A stretch of DNA of 64,000 nucleotides from Lithobates sylvaticus (taxonomy: Eukaryota; Chordata; Amphibia; Anura; Ranidae). The stretch covers positions 605,199,616 to 605,263,615 of the forward strand of contig CM053026.1 of assembly GCA_028564925.1 (NCBI GenBank). Direction: 5' to 3'. The notes under the pieces were generated by a model. The model did no database searches, was not told the origin of the DNA, and worked only from the letters and a program-made list of their open reading frames with translations. The position numbers and the translations under genes are program-made. Positions 1 through 11,351 of the stretch are shown piece after piece (position 1 is the first letter of the stretch; each line of letters opens with the position of its first letter).

Positions 1-457
1 TCTGCTTTTTATTCATTAAGGAATGTGCAGGAATGTTGCACTCTGTGCACGTTTTCCGCAGCGTCCACAAATGCTGGTCAGTTGCATATGGAAATCATTA
101 TTGTTAATGGCACTCCAAATGCTTCTTGTAAATGCAGTGCATCTGTGGCCACCAATTGGCATGGTACTTCAGTACCATGAAGTTTGGTGTGCAATTTGCA
201 AAAGTAGCGCCTACACTACTTTTTTTTTGCGTGTTCCAGTGTGCTTGTCAGCCTTTTTGTAATCAATGGAACCTGCAAAATGGCACACATGCTAGTGTGA
301 ACTCGCCCTAAATGTACAGATTGGAAAAAAGATCCTGTTGCAGAAATGTATTCATACTCAGTTAATAAGCCCACTTGATTGGTGGCAAAATAGACATAAT
401 ATCTGTTAGCAGATCTCTTTAAGTACAATTAAAGTCACCTAAATAGATACACTATAC

Positions 458-616
458 CAGGGATATGCAATTAGCGGATCTCCAGCTGTTGCAAAACTAC
501 AAGTCCCATCATGCCTCTGCCTCTGGGTGTCATGCTTGTGGCTGTCAGAGTCTTGCTATGCCTCATGGGACTTGTAGTTCTGCAACAGCTGGAGGTCCGC
601 TAATTGCATATCCCTG
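458..616. mobile_element. hAT-type MITE, palindromic, 159 bp
   Basis: The element starts CAGGGATATGCAATTAGCGG and ends with its reverse complement. It is flanked by a perfect 8-bp target duplication, CACTATAC (450-457 and 617-624). The inverted arms are about 65 bp and include GGACTTGTAGTT. An 8-bp duplication with CAGGG termini indicates the hAT superfamily. It has no coding capacity. Confidence 0.9.
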
Positions 617-714
617 CACTATACTAAAGCCAGTTACACACTACAGTTTTTTTTTTTTTTTTTTAGTGTGCAACTGACAGCTCCTGTCTGGAGCCGCTGT
701 ACTAACCATGCAAG

Positions 715-956
715 GTTAGGTCCCTTTCACACTTGTGCGACTTGTCCTGGGACTGCAAAGTCGCATGACAAGTCGTACCCCTTGATTTCCAATGAGTACC
801 AGTCATATCTGTGTGACTTCAAAGTAGTCCCTGTACTACTTTGGTCTGACTTTGATGCAAGTTGAGGTCCATAGACCTCAAATTTACACAGGCATTCTCT
901 GAAATCGCAGCAAAGTTGGGCGATTTTCAAGTCGCGGCAGTGTGAAAGGGGCCTAA
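715..956. mobile_element. MITE with TTAGG(N)CC..TTTCACAC ends
   Basis: The left end TTAGGTCCCTTTCACAC is inverted at the right end as GTGTGAAAGGGGCCTAA. A second copy in the opposite orientation lies at 17800-18017 and shares the motifs AAGTCGTACCCC and AAAGTAGT. The superfamily is not clear from the sequence. Confidence 0.75.
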
Positions 957-1553
957 GTTTAGCGATCTCCCCCACTGAGCGGTTGTGTTCTGACAGGGGG
1001 ATGGCCCCTCCACCAGAACACTCAGATCAGCGCTCTCTGTCATTGGCTGAGAGCACTGATCGGGAGTTGGTCGGCTGCTGATTCTGCCTGTGCGTACGAG
1101 GCTTAACAGCATCCATTTCTAATTTGTCCTCAGTAGTTGTACAGGGTGCTTAAATATGACAGTACAGTTCAAAAGTACCAGTTAGACCCACCTCAATCTG
1201 TAATAAGCATTCAGTTACAGAATTAGACAGGACCCAATGTTCCTTTGTGATACAAGTCTGTGTGAGGAGACTTGCCATGAGATATGTGGCTGTTACTCTG
1301 CCAGCATGGAGCATAAAAATAGGAAAACAAAGTGTCATTTCGTCTCAGAGAAACATTTTACTGCTTTTTCACTGATATTTTAATGTATTTCCAAGAAAGA
1401 AAATCTGTCAGATATTATAACATACAGGGGGCAGGAAGATAAAGTGATATAAAAAGGTGTGAGACTTCAAATGGGCTTTTAAGTTTTCATGTATGTATAT
1501 ATCTATGTACACTTATATTGGCAAGGTTGATAAGTGACTTGGTCCTTTTAAAG

Positions 1554-1779
1554 AATGGGATTACAAAGCATTATAACCAGAGCTCAAATGTTTCCTCAGT
1601 GCCAAAAACGCCTTGTGACAAGAGATCAGGGAAACCAGACACATCACCAGTAGCACCACGAGCAGCAACTCAGCAGAAACAGCAACAGCCAGTGAAGGTG
1701 AACCAAGCATTGCAGGTGCCAGCTGTGGCTCTCTATCCTTCCAGAAAGAAGGTGCCAGTCAAGGATCTTCCGCCTTTTG
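1554..1779 (+). CDS. RAPGEF2: RAPGEF2 exon (C-terminal tail, part 1 of 6 in window)
   Basis: RAPGEF2 (PDZ-GEF1, RA-GEF-1) is a guanine nucleotide exchange factor that activates Rap1 and Rap2 at the plasma membrane and at cell junctions. The catalytic cNMP-like, PDZ, RA and CDC25 domains lie upstream of this window. The exon encodes a low-complexity linker that I recognise from the vertebrate protein: VSSVP at the start, [20 protein letters not shown] in the middle, and [16 protein letters not shown] at the end. The donor is a clean G|GTAAGT at 1780. The acceptor is less certain: the AG at 1552-1553 after a short pyrimidine stretch gives the best frame (reading NGITKHYNQ), but the AG at 1567-1568 is possible. 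The exon ends after the first base of a Gly codon, matching the phase of the next exon. Confidence 0.93.
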
Positions 1780-2104
1780 GTAAGTGTTGCTGAGTTTTTT
1801 ACAGAATCCTTTGCATTTTAAATAGCTTTAGTATAACATACATTACATCTTTATTGTTGAGTCCATCTAGATGAAATATACCTATTATGGGTAACTATTA
1901 GTGGCCTGAATTATCTTCTGGCTAATTATGCCTAATGCCTGGCATTGACTTGTCACCCTGTATGTGTCATCGTCTTCTTCTTTTAATGTAAACTATACTA
2001 AACGTTTTGAGGACTGATCCTCAATTACAATGATTGTAATCTTCTATAAAAATTCGGTATGTGAGTTAATCTGTCCTCATCTACCTAAAACATTTTTTTC
2101 AGAT

Positions 2105-2266
2105 CCATTAAAAACTTTAAATCTGGCGCAGCTGATGCATGGTAGCCAATCGGCTTCTAACTTCAGTTTGTTCAATCAAGCTTTGGCAAAAAAAAAAACT
2201 GGAAGCTGATTGGTTCTATGCAGAGTTGCATCAGATTTTGCACACTGCAGTTTTAGTAAAACACCC
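2105..2266. mobile_element. MITE ('gtttactaaaactg' hairpin family), short copy
   Basis: The right end reads GCAGTTTTAGTAAAAC. Internal blocks GAAGTTAGAAGC-like and AACTGGAAGCTGATTGGTT match the better-preserved copy at 17712-18101. It lies in the intron between RAPGEF2 exons 1554-1779 and 2424-2576. Confidence 0.7.
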
Positions 2267-2423
2267 CCACAGGCTTTAACACATAGCTAGTTCTGTAATG
2301 ACACCTTTTTCTGCATTTATCTGCTAATTGATGCAGTTCATTGCACTCCTCCATCCACCCCATGTCCCCGCCCAAAAAAACACCCTACACATAGTTTATT
2401 TTCATATCTGTCTTTTCTGTAAG

Positions 2424-2576
2424 GCATCAACTCACCACAAGCGTTAAAGAAAATTCTTTCCTTATCAGAAGAAGGAAGTTTGGAACGACACAAGAAGGCA
2501 GCAGAGGACACTATATCCAATGCGTCATCGCACCTTTCATCTCCTCCCACCTCCCCACAGAGCTCTCCAAGAAAAG
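2424..2576 (+). CDS. RAPGEF2: RAPGEF2 exon (part 2 of 6)
   Basis: A 153-bp exon between TGTAAG|G and AAAAG|GTAATA. It reads [20 protein letters not shown], then a short basic stretch, then [13 protein letters not shown]. This serine/proline-rich segment is nearly identical to what I recall of the human RAPGEF2 tail. Several SP and TP dipeptides are potential proline-directed kinase sites. Both ends are split Gly codons, so the exon is a multiple of three and could be skipped without changing frame. Confidence 0.95.
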
Positions 2577-2870
2577 GTAATAAAGCATTCTGAAAATGAA
2601 CGCAGTTGTATAATATTGTGTGAATACACTGTACACAAGGTGTAAACTTCTGAAATAAGTAGCAGAAAATCGGATTCTGTGTATGCTTTTGTGTAACCTA
2701 AGAAATTATACTTACCATGAAGAGCCTACATTATGAGTCTACCTTTTTCATCTGCTGTTTTATATTTGCCATTCTGTTGGATCAATCCATACAATTAAAT
2801 ATGACTTAAATGTACATTGAAACCCTTGTCACTGTGACCCTGGGTTGTCATATCTGTTTTTATCTTACAG

Positions 2871-3090
2871 GGTATTCCATGCCAGCAAGCGGCACTGTGG
2901 ATAATTTCTCTGATTCTGGGCACAGTGAGATTTCTTCCCGTTCCAGTATAGTCAGCAATTCCTCATTTGATGGCATGCACCTCCATGACGATAGGCGGCA
3001 GCGACATTCAGTGAGCATTGTGGAGACTAATCTTGGTGTTGGGAGGACAGACAGAAGAGCTGTAATGGAGGCCGAGCCTTGCTGTATTGG
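2871..3090 (+). CDS. RAPGEF2: RAPGEF2 exon (part 3 of 6)
   Basis: The acceptor TATCTTACAG|G at 2869-2870 is strong and the donor is GG|GTATGC at 3091. The exon encodes [20 protein letters not shown], then IVSNSSFDG, then [18 protein letters not shown]. These blocks are conserved in vertebrate RAPGEF2. The RRQRHSVS run is a good basophilic-kinase site (R-x-x-S). The segment just before the donor (MEAEPCCIG) differs from the mammalian version, as expected for this variable stretch. It ends after two bases of a Gly codon, which the exon at 6119 completes. Confidence 0.95.
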
Positions 3091-3670
3091 GTATGCATCT
3101 CTCTTTTGCTTATATAGGACGTATCTATTTGTTTAATATTTAGTAAATAAATATATATTTTTAAATGTTATTTTTGACCATTATGGTTGTTTGTACAAGC
3201 CAATAGCTTTAAAAGCACTATAAGTGATAGTGAATGCAAAATTCTTCAGGGCCCGTACACACCAGCAGGGCATGTTATTATCTGTATAATGTGCAGCCTC
3301 TGGTGTACACTGGTGTGAAGGAGCAGTGCAATGTGCTTAGAGTGCTTTGCACTGTTTGTTTTTTTCAAATTTATTCAAATATCACAAAAATTATTTAATT
3401 CATCTGTATGTAGAATATTGCAGTGTAATGTAGAGTGTTGAAATGGACTGCATAAAAATACAGCACGTACTAAAATTTTTTCAGCTCCGGTCACCACAGC
3501 ATGGTGGTGTGAACCGAACTAATAGGAAATAAGGCAAATTGCCATGTCTGTACATTGGGACTACGTTGGGTTAGTGTGATGTGAATGACTTAGTTTTGGC
3601 ACTTTTTGAGAACCGTACCTTGGCCTTACATCAGTGGGGCTAGTTTGAAAGATTTGCTTTGAGCATTGAT

Positions 3671-4305
3671 ACCTGCATTGAGTATAAGCTGACCCGAATA
3701 TAAGCCGAGGAACCTAATTTTACCACAAAAAAATGGGAAAACTTATTGATTATAAGTATAAGCCTAGAGTGAGAAATGCGTAGCTACTGTAAGTGGAAAA
3801 GAGAGGGTCAACAATGCCCATTTGCATACCTCACTGTGCCCATTTGCAGCCATAGGTCCCCTGAACATCAAACTCGATAGTTAAGGGTTCCTAGATGCCC
3901 CCTAGCTGTAGCCAAAATGTGGGGTCTCTGGACCCAAAGGGTCCCGAAATGACATTGCTGCAGGTAGACACAGTTGACCGACTTTGGGGCCCCGTATCTC
4001 GGGGCCACTTGGTGCTAGTGAACTATTACTACAAACCCAGTGGAACTAGCACTACAACATATCCAAAGCTGGGGTTCCTAGCACCAAGTGGCCCCGAGAT
4101 ACGGGGGCCCGAAGTCGGTTCGGAAAATGTCAAGCACTTTTTTGCAGCAGAGAATGACATTTTCTGAACCGACTTTGGGGCCCCGTATCTCGGGACCACT
4201 TGGTTCTCTGCTGTGTGCTTAACTCAAGTATAAGCCGAGGGGAGCATTTTCAGCAGAAAAAAAAATGTGCTGAAAAACTCGGCTTATACTCGAGTATATA
4301 CGGTA
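3671..4305. mobile_element. Non-autonomous DNA transposon ('cggcttatactcgagtat' family)
   Basis: The inverted ends are ATATAAGCCGAGG on the left and CTCGGCTTATACTCGAG with TATATACGGTA on the right. The interior repeats the block ACTTTGGGGCCCCGTATCTC in direct and inverted orientation with GTGCTAG/CACTTGGT. A related interior appears in the element at 54028-55211. No coding sequence is supported. Confidence 0.7.
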
Positions 4306-4479
4306 GTTACCCAAAAAGGTGCTATAGAGGGCTCAGGGCTGTGGTCCATTCCTATGGCAACCAGACTCTGGCCCGTTATGACAGGTGAAGTTTGGTCCCT
4401 TCTTTGGAAAACTTTGCCCTCCTGGAGTCTTCTGTCTCTAGGGCCCCAAAGTGTGCTTGTCTGCCTCTTTGCCATCTGA

Positions 4480-5700
4480 ATCTTTTCAGGAGTATGACCC
4501 TGATTCTCCTAACCTCTTTGAGGAGGATATTGAAAGTTTGAGGCGGATGCAGAAGAGGACCCTGCAAAGGAATTTTCACCTGCATTTTACGAGACACAAG
4601 CTAAGGCTTCACGGCATATGCTTTCTACCATGAGCTCACTTATGATGCATACTTGCCTTTGTGTAACAGCACCACCGGAATATGCTTAGCCAAACAGGCT
4701 CTTATAGGCACTAAACAGCTGTCAAAATATAACATTACCTCTGCACACACAAGAAAACTGTGCTTTGCGTGAAGATTGGCCAAGTCTTGACAAGGTATTT
4801 TTTCCCTCCAAACATTTTTTGCCGAGTTATATCCCATGAACAAAATGTCTGTTTCTGTTGGTAAATCCTGTTATCTCAGCTCTCAACTGTATTCTGATGG
4901 AAGAGGGGAGGGGAGAGGGGAGTCAACATCACTTGTGTTGATATGGAGATCTGTCAGTGTTTTTTTTATTCCTTCAATCTGCTGGTTGAAGGAAAAATTT
5001 TTTTTTACATGTATACCCATACTTTACTGTTACTGTGGAATATTTTGCATCCCTTGATGTTTCAGCCAACAGGCACTTCAATACTCTGTTGAAGGCATCC
5101 TTTGTGCTTGCTGTAACCGCCTTAAAACTGACCAAAGCAGCCATGTCCATTTATCACACTGTTGCTGACTGGACAAATGAATAGGAATTATAATTCTGTG
5201 TTCCAAGTCCCTTTTCTCCTAGAACAATTGCAGCTCATGTCTTCAGCGGTGCTATTTTTTGTTGATGCCCTGGATAATGTAATTCACCAGGTCTCTAGGA
5301 TGACACTTCTTTTTGTTCACATGCACAGAATTTTGTGGTTAAAGACACAGTCTTCTGAACCTGCTTGAAAGAGTTTTCTTTTTATGCATGGCTTTGGATG
5401 GTGAACACCTGTTTTGCAAGTATTTTGTTACCTTTGTGAAGGAAGTTACTTGGGGGAAAGTATTTCTACCCCACAAATAACAGCCTTAGCCTACTACTAC
5501 AAAGGCTATTATGTCTTCTCACCAAAAGGGGGCCTTTCTCTTTTCCCAGCATCCACTTATAAGGTAAAGGTGAGTCCATCCTTTTGCCACAAGCCTTGGA
5601 CCCCAATACACTCCAATTTGCTACATCTTTCTCTAAAAAAACTGATACCCTTTTCATCCTTATTTTAGGGTCTAAAAAAAAAGTCCTGCTTCCTCTTCAA
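4480..5700 (+). mobile_element. DIRS-like retrotransposon fossil, gag portion
   Basis: Short translated blocks (VADWTN-like, FLLEQLQLMSSAV, ILWLKTQS, CEGSYL) resemble the gag-like ORF of amphibian DIRS elements as I remember it. It is a remnant with many breaks, no visible terminal repeats and no other part of the element beside it. It appears old. The assignment is tentative. Confidence 0.45.
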
Positions 5701-6118
5701 CCATAACTAGTTGGTTCAGGCAACTCCTTTCCAGGGCTTATGCCTTCAAGGACCCCCACCTTCGCTTCCCCTACCCCCAAAACCACAAGTGTAAGGAAGG
5801 TTTAAAACCTCTATTCTACTCTAATTCAGTAAACAGTACAAAGAGGAACATTTTAATTGCAAAGAGCAATAACTCAAAGCAGACAATCAGGATTCACTTT
5901 TCTGAAGACGGACCAATCCCAGACGGTTTTCTATTGATTGCTAGATTTCTGTTGAGTGCCAGAGATTGCTACACCTTACTTTATGCCCCTTGCACTATTT
6001 TATTGGCTATTAATTCAATGAAATAAGTGCATTTGTGGTTCTGTGGAATTTGCATTGATGAATTACTATATGCAGCTGTTACTTTTTGCTTATTTTTATT
6101 TTCTTAATACTCTTCTAG

Positions 6119-6678
6119 GCACTATTCACATTTGGTGGAGAATAGAGGCTTGTACGCGAGTGGAACGGTTTTGTCCTCTCCCAGCATGGAGGAATTGTCC
6201 CAAGATCAGGGTGATAGAGCTTCACTGGATGCTGCAGACAGCGGACGAGGTAGCTGGACCTCTTGTTCAAGTGGCTCCCATGACAACATACAAACTATAC
6301 CACATCAGAGGAGTTGGGAGACTTTGCCATTTGGCCATGTTCATTTTGACAGCACATCAGATGGGGCAGGTTACTGGCCCTCGGGAAGTCATATAGACCA
6401 TTTAATATTTTCTGATCATAGCACAAAGCATGGCAGACACAATCAAGGAAGAGAAGCTTTAGAACAAGCACAGTCCAGAGCAAGCTGGGCATCTTCCACT
6501 GGCTACTGGGGTGAGGACTCTGAGGGGGACACTGGCACCATTAAGAGACGAGGGGGAAAAGACGTTGCTCTTGAAGCAGAAACAAGCAGCATATCCTCAC
6601 AAACTGCAGAAGAGACAAAGCCTCTACCTGTGCCCACACACATAGCTGTGACAGCAGCTTCCTCAAAGGGTCTTATTG
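6119..6678 (+). CDS. RAPGEF2: RAPGEF2 exon (part 4 of 6), with DSGRGS degron
   Basis: This is the largest coding exon in the window (560 bp), bounded by CTTCTAG|G and TTG|GTAAGA. It reads [20 protein letters not shown], then [20 protein letters not shown], then [19 protein letters not shown], and later [20 protein letters not shown] and [10 protein letters not shown]. The residues DSGRGS at 6237-6254 fit the DSGxxS phosphodegron read by the beta-TrCP ubiquitin ligase. From memory, this is the site through which RAPGEF2 is destroyed after IKK-beta/CK1 phosphorylation. The surrounding WTSCSSGS is also conserved. The acidic GEDSEGDTG stretch looks like a CK2 target. Confidence rests on long collinear identity and consistent splice phases. 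Confidence 0.97.
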
Positions 6679-7159
6679 GTAAGAACAGCTTATTTTCTAG
6701 TTGTGTCATACTCATTACATGCCTTGATATTGGGCTTTCATCTTAGATTTTAGGTGGCAGTTTAGTGTTTTGCTTTGTATTCTGGTGTTGATTTACACAT
6801 GTTAAAGGAGAACTCCATGCAAAACTGTAAAGTCAATTTTGGGCTGAGGCCTTCTAGTCCAAATTGTAAGGGATCAGGGTGGGCCCTAGATCTGATTTGA
6901 TTTTAAATATGTAAGTAGTATATTTCATCATAAAGTAGGGCTTATACAGTATGTTTAATGTGTGTACCTTTCATTAACTTGTTTGTGAAATCACATTATT
7001 AATCATATGTCTTTCTTAGATTGGGGATCTTGTGGATGTTAGGGTGATAGGGAACTGGTCTGAGTAACAAACCCTCTAGTTTTCTTTTATAGTATATTTC
7101 CCTGAGAGCTGGTGAAGGCACTTCACCTGCTTGGGTTATGCATAATATTTAAAGGGATT

Positions 7160-7700
7160 GTTAAGGCAGTGCTCACAATAACTGCCAGCCCATCTGCTAG
7201 GATAACATGTAGTATATAGTGTATGTGTTTTTTTTAAAATTCATCTTCTAAATGCCTTATTTTTTTCTCGCCGATCAAGCGGTCGGGTGACCGCCCATCG
7301 CTCTCTTCCTCCAATGTATGTACTACGGAGTGAGGGGCAGAGATCTCCTTCTGACATCTACTGGGCAGTCAAGTGACCTCTCTCTGTAGTACATACATCG
7401 GAGAAAGAGGGTAAGGGGGCAGTCACGTGACCGCTGTTCGGCGAGAAGAAATAAGGTATATAGAAGATGAATTTTAAAAAACAATATACACTATATCAGT
7501 GATGGCGAACCTTGGCACCCCAGATGTTTTGGAACTACATTTCCCATGATGCTCAACTACACTGCAGAGTGCATGAGCATCGTGGGAAATGTAGTTCCAA
7601 AACATCTGGGGTGCCATGGTTTGCCATCACTGCATTATATACTACATGTTATCCTAGCAAAGGGGCTGCCAGTGATTGTGAGCAGTAATTGTTGCACTGC
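7160..7700. mobile_element. Long inverted-repeat MITE, interrupted
   Basis: The left arm (CTAGGATAACATGTAGTATA, then TAGAAGATGAATTT in reverse, then CTCGCCG) is mirrored on the right, with a CACGTGACCG-rich centre near 7300-7440. The arms are about 200 bp. The right arm is split by the hAT MITE at 7497-7632, so this element is the older of the two. Confidence 0.75.
7497..7632. mobile_element. hAT-type MITE nested in inverted-repeat element
   Basis: The ends are CAGTGATGGCGAACC and GGTTTGCCATCACTG. The target duplication is CACTATAT/CATTATAT (7489-7496 and 7633-7640, one mismatch). The arms carry GGAACTACATTTCCCA and its inverse. Confidence 0.85.
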
Positions 7701-8728
7701 TCAGAACAGTGCTAGAAGGGTAGGGCAGGCTCACACACAGAGCTGACAGGTAGGGGAGGGAGGGGGAGAGCAGACAAAAGAGCTGCGGATGACAGAGGCA
7801 CATAAACTGACCATGGTGTCAGGGCTCAGCAGCCATGATAAACCGTGGTCAGTTTACAGGTTTGAGGGCAGAACCAGGCAGGATCAGCCAGGTATCACAG
7901 GTGATAGAAGGGGCCAAATTACACAGCACAAGCACTGTGCTATTATTCATGCTTAAAAGGAACAGGATCCTTTAGCTAAAAAGAATAACTATGTTGCTTC
8001 TCTGTTCCCTTTAAAAGAGCATTGAGGATTTATGTGTTTACAGTATTGCACACGGCTATCAGAGAGTTTTAGAAACTCAGTAAACCATTAAGAATTATAA
8101 TTTATAGATTTGCAAATGCCAGTGGTCTGCAACATTGAACAGTAGCAGAGTTAATGTTATTTTACTGTTATTTAGCCTGGGTTCACATACATGCATCTTT
8201 ATGCTATTTACACATAGTAAAAATGTAAGAAGAGCATTACTTTAAAAACATACACAACATGCATTTGTTCTGTATTAATGCGTTCTTGAAGAAAATTAAA
8301 GTTCATCCAGGTGGCTTGGAAATAATTTTACCTGCTTTTGCAGGAGTTCCGAGTCCCTGTTTTTTTTTTTAACAGGGGCTGTAATAATTAATGACCTACA
8401 CTCGCTACAAAATGGAACCCTGATCATCTCAGGTTAATTATTTGTAGTGCTTAGCTCTCAGAGATGGGTATTTGTCTCACTATTTCATTATATTCTCACC
8501 CTTTCATCATTTAAGTGTCACCTTTCTGTTGCTGGAAGGCAGGGCCGGACTGGGAATAAAATCCAGCCCTGGAAAAAATTTCACACCAGCCCCACAGCGT
8601 TATTATACCAGCGCAACAGCATAACGTCATTATTTCCTGGTTCATGAAAGGGAAAACCATACATTTTAAAGCACATTTGAAGAGTGTATTATATATAGAT
8701 AAGACAGATATGAAATCACATAGGGCTT

Positions 8729-8733
<5 letters not shown>

Positions 8734-8797
<64 letters not shown>
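8734..8797. repeat. (TA)n microsatellite, 64 bp
   Basis: An uninterrupted TA run inside the hAT element 8540-10637, next to GATAGAGAGAG. Confidence 0.97.
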
Positions 8798-8799
<2 letters not shown>

Positions 8800-8807
8800 T
8801 AGAGAGA

Positions 8808-10080
8808 GTGCTGGGGGGGGGAGCCAAAAAGAACAGGGGTGGAGAGTACTGGGGTGGGGGCTGGAGAGCACCGGGGGCAGAAAGAACAGGGGTGGAGAGC
8901 ACTGGGGGCAGAAAGAACAGGGGTGGGAAGCACGGGGGGCTGGACAGCACTGTGGGGGGTGGGGAGCACGGGGGGGCTGGAGAGCACTGTGGGGGGTGGG
9001 GAGTACTGGAGTGGGAGCTGGAGAGCACCGGGGGCAGAAAGAACAGGGGTGGGGAGCACGGGGGGCTGGACAGAACTGTGGGGGGCTGGAGAGCACCGGG
9101 GGCTGAAAGAACAGGGGTGGAGAGCACTGGGGTGGGGGCTGGAGCGCACCGGGGGCAGAAAGAACAGGGGTGGTGAGCACTGGGTGGGGACTGGAGAGCA
9201 CCGGGGCAGAAAGAACAGGGGTGGGAAGCACGGGGGGCTGGAGAGCACTTTGGGGGGTGGGGAGCACTGGGGTGGGAGCTGAAGAGCACAAGGGCAGAAA
9301 GAACAGGGGTGGGGAGCATGGGGGGGCTGGACAGCACTGTGGGGGAGCTGGAGAGCACCGGGGGCAGAAAGAACAGGGGTGGAGAGCACTGGGGGCTGGA
9401 GAGCACCGGGGGCAGAAAGAACAGGGGTGTGGGGGCTGGAGAGCACCGGGGGCAGAAAGAACAGGGGTGGTGAGCACTGGGGTGGGGACTGGAGAGCACC
9501 GGGGCAGAAAGAACAGGGGTGGGAAGCACGGGGGGCTGGAGAGCACTGTGGGGGGTGGGGAGCACTGGGGTGGGAGCTGAAGAGCACAAGGGCAGAAAGA
9601 ACAGGGGTGGGGAGCATGGGGGGGCTGGACAGCACTGTGGGGGAGCTGGAGAGCACCGGGGGCAGAAAGAACAGGGGTGGGAAGCACGGGGGGCTAGAGA
9701 GCACTGTGGGGGGTGGAGAGCACTGGGGTCAGAAAGAACAGGGGTGGGGAGCACGGAGGGGCTGGACAGCACTGTGGGGGGGCTGGACAGCACCGGGGGC
9801 AGAAAGAACAGGGGTGGGGAGTATGGGGGGGCTGAACAGCACTGGGGTGGGGTCTGGAGACTGATGGGGAGAGCTAGAGAGCACTGTGGGGGGTGGGGAG
9901 CACGGGGGGGGGGGGGCTGGAGAGCACTGTGGGGGGTAGGAAGCAGGGGGGGGCTGGAGAAGGATGGGGAGAGCTGGAGAGAGGGGGAGGCAGAAAGAAC
10001 AAGGATTGAGAGAACTGTGGGGGGGGGGGGCTGGAGAGTGTGGTGGGGGAGGATAGCACTGGGGGGGGGAGCACAAGGAG
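8808..10080. repeat. G-rich minisatellite (about 35-70 bp units)
   Basis: Repeated blocks are GAGAGCACCGGGGGCAGAAA, GAACAGGGGTGGGGAGCA and CTGGAGAGCACTGTGGGG. Units are mixed in variable order and form a higher-order mosaic. The + strand carries dozens of runs of four or more G, so G-quadruplex formation is plausible. Stop-free frames on both strands arise only from the repeat. Confidence 0.92.
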
Positions 10081-10129
10081 AAGGGGGGCAGTAAAAGAAT
10101 TTGGATAGGAGGAGAAGCAGTGGGGCTGC

Positions 10130-10530
10130 ATATAGAGGAAATGAGCTTTCTATATTCCTCCATGCAGCCCCTGAATGCTTGATTCTCCTCCTCTCCCTCC
10201 TCCAAGCATTGAGCGGCTGCATGGAGGAATATAGAAAGCTAATTTCCTCTATATGCCGCCCCCCTGCCGATCCCCCTATCCAGGCACACAGTTTGGGCTG
10301 TACTCACAGGCACCTCTCTCTTCCTGTGATCACGGCGCTGGCCGGGGCTGTGCTCTGCGGCCGCGCACCGCGCTTTCACATGGTCCCGCCCCCATAGACC
10401 GGCTCGTGTGATAGGTGGAACACACACTGATTCTATCTACTATCACATGAGCCGGTCTATGGGGGCGGGACCGCGTTACAGCGCGGTGCGCGGCCGCAGA
10501 GCACAGCCCCGGCCAGCGCCGTGATCAAAG
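10130..10530. repeat. Two adjacent inverted duplications (hairpins)
   Basis: Hairpin one joins GCTTTCTATATTCCTCCATG (from about 10145) to its inverse near 10220-10242. Hairpin two joins GGCCGGGGCTGTGCTCTGCG (about 10339) to its inverse near 10494-10517, with GACCGGCTCGTGTGATAG at the loop side. Both belong to the right end of the hAT element. Confidence 0.85.
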
Positions 10531-11351
10531 GAGCAGGAGAGAGGGGACTCAGGGGAGCACTGCAGCCGCAAACCTGCCCCAGGGCAGGCAGCCTACCAGG
10601 AAATATCCCGGTATCCCGGTAGGCCAGTCCGGCCCTGCTGGAAGGCCCCCTTAAAAGCTCCTATTCCCTGCCTTGTCTCTATTCTGAAAACACTAGCTCT
10701 CTCAAGGCTGCTGAAATTGTTGATCAGCACACTGGTTGTTTTCAGCACTAAATAGGGGCAAGTGATATAGCTTTTGTAGGGCTTTCAGCCAGCCACTGAG
10801 TTCATAGAGAGTTAGTGACTGGCTTTACAGCCAGCTCACTGAAAATGAGAGAATACAAGTCAATTGTTATAAAATTCAGTGTGTATCTCTTTAAAGGGCA
10901 AGTTCAGTTTTGCCCTCTAATCTGATCTAAGATTAAGACCCCTCCCAGATGCTTTTTTACTTCTCTATGACATTGGAGACCTTCCCTCCCTCCCCTGCAA
11001 AATCTTCCCCAGCTCTGGCCATAGCTGCACTATAGACCCTATAGACTTTGGGCTTTATCCACTAGGTTCTCTAGTGTTGGCATGTCATCCCATTCAACAA
11101 TATGAGCACTTACTTTTCCTAAAATATTTATTAAATATATATTAAAAAAAGAGTAAACCAGTCTTATTTTTTTTTTTTATTTTTTTTTTTTAGTACTACC
11201 TGTTTTATCATTTGCTTTTGTTGTTTTAAATGTATTTATACTTTATTTGTACATTAGAACATATGTTTATTTTGTGTTTATTTTATTTTTTATGTTACGT
11301 TTCTGTTGTGACAATAATTGTCTCTTATGGTAGTGTATTGTGTTACCACAG

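Larger units (their letters stand above)
1..1553. other. RAPGEF2 upstream intron sequence
   Basis: I find no exon here. The sequence contains a hAT MITE (458-616), a second MITE (715-956), and a 960-1110 stretch that looks like an end of another frog repeat (GTACGAGGCTTAA). Positions 1-450 and 1113-1553 hold nothing I recognise. Confidence 0.6.
3091..6118 (+). other. RAPGEF2 intron (3.0 kb)
   Basis: The intron contains a non-autonomous DNA element (3671-4305) and a degraded DIRS gag fossil (about 4480-5700). Positions 3120-3670 and 5700-6118 hold nothing I recognise. Confidence 0.7.
8540..10637. mobile_element. hAT-type non-autonomous element with internal minisatellite
   Basis: The left end CAGGGCCGGACTGGGA is inverted at the right end as CCAGTCCGGCCCTG. 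A perfect 8-bp target duplication, CTGGAAGG, flanks it (8532-8539 and 10638-10645). Inside, in order, are a (TA)n tract, a G-rich minisatellite, and two inverted duplications around 10130-10250 and 10320-10530. Long proline-rich open frames on the - strand are by-products of the minisatellite. No transposase is present. Confidence 0.9.
6679..11351 (+). other. RAPGEF2 intron (4.7 kb)
   Basis: It contains a long inverted-repeat element (7160-7700) with a nested hAT MITE, and a 2.1 kb hAT element (8540-10637). Positions 7760-8530 and 10650-11340 contain only AT-rich sequence and small repeat scraps, for example an AGGAGAACTCC-type MITE end near 6800. Confidence 0.7.

Noticed and set aside
8666-10222. 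A 518-residue proline/serine/leucine-rich open frame on the - strand, plus overlapping long frames on both strands
   Set aside because: It is made entirely of the G-rich minisatellite and the (TA)n tract. Several frames are open at once because the unit lacks stops. There is no domain or start context.
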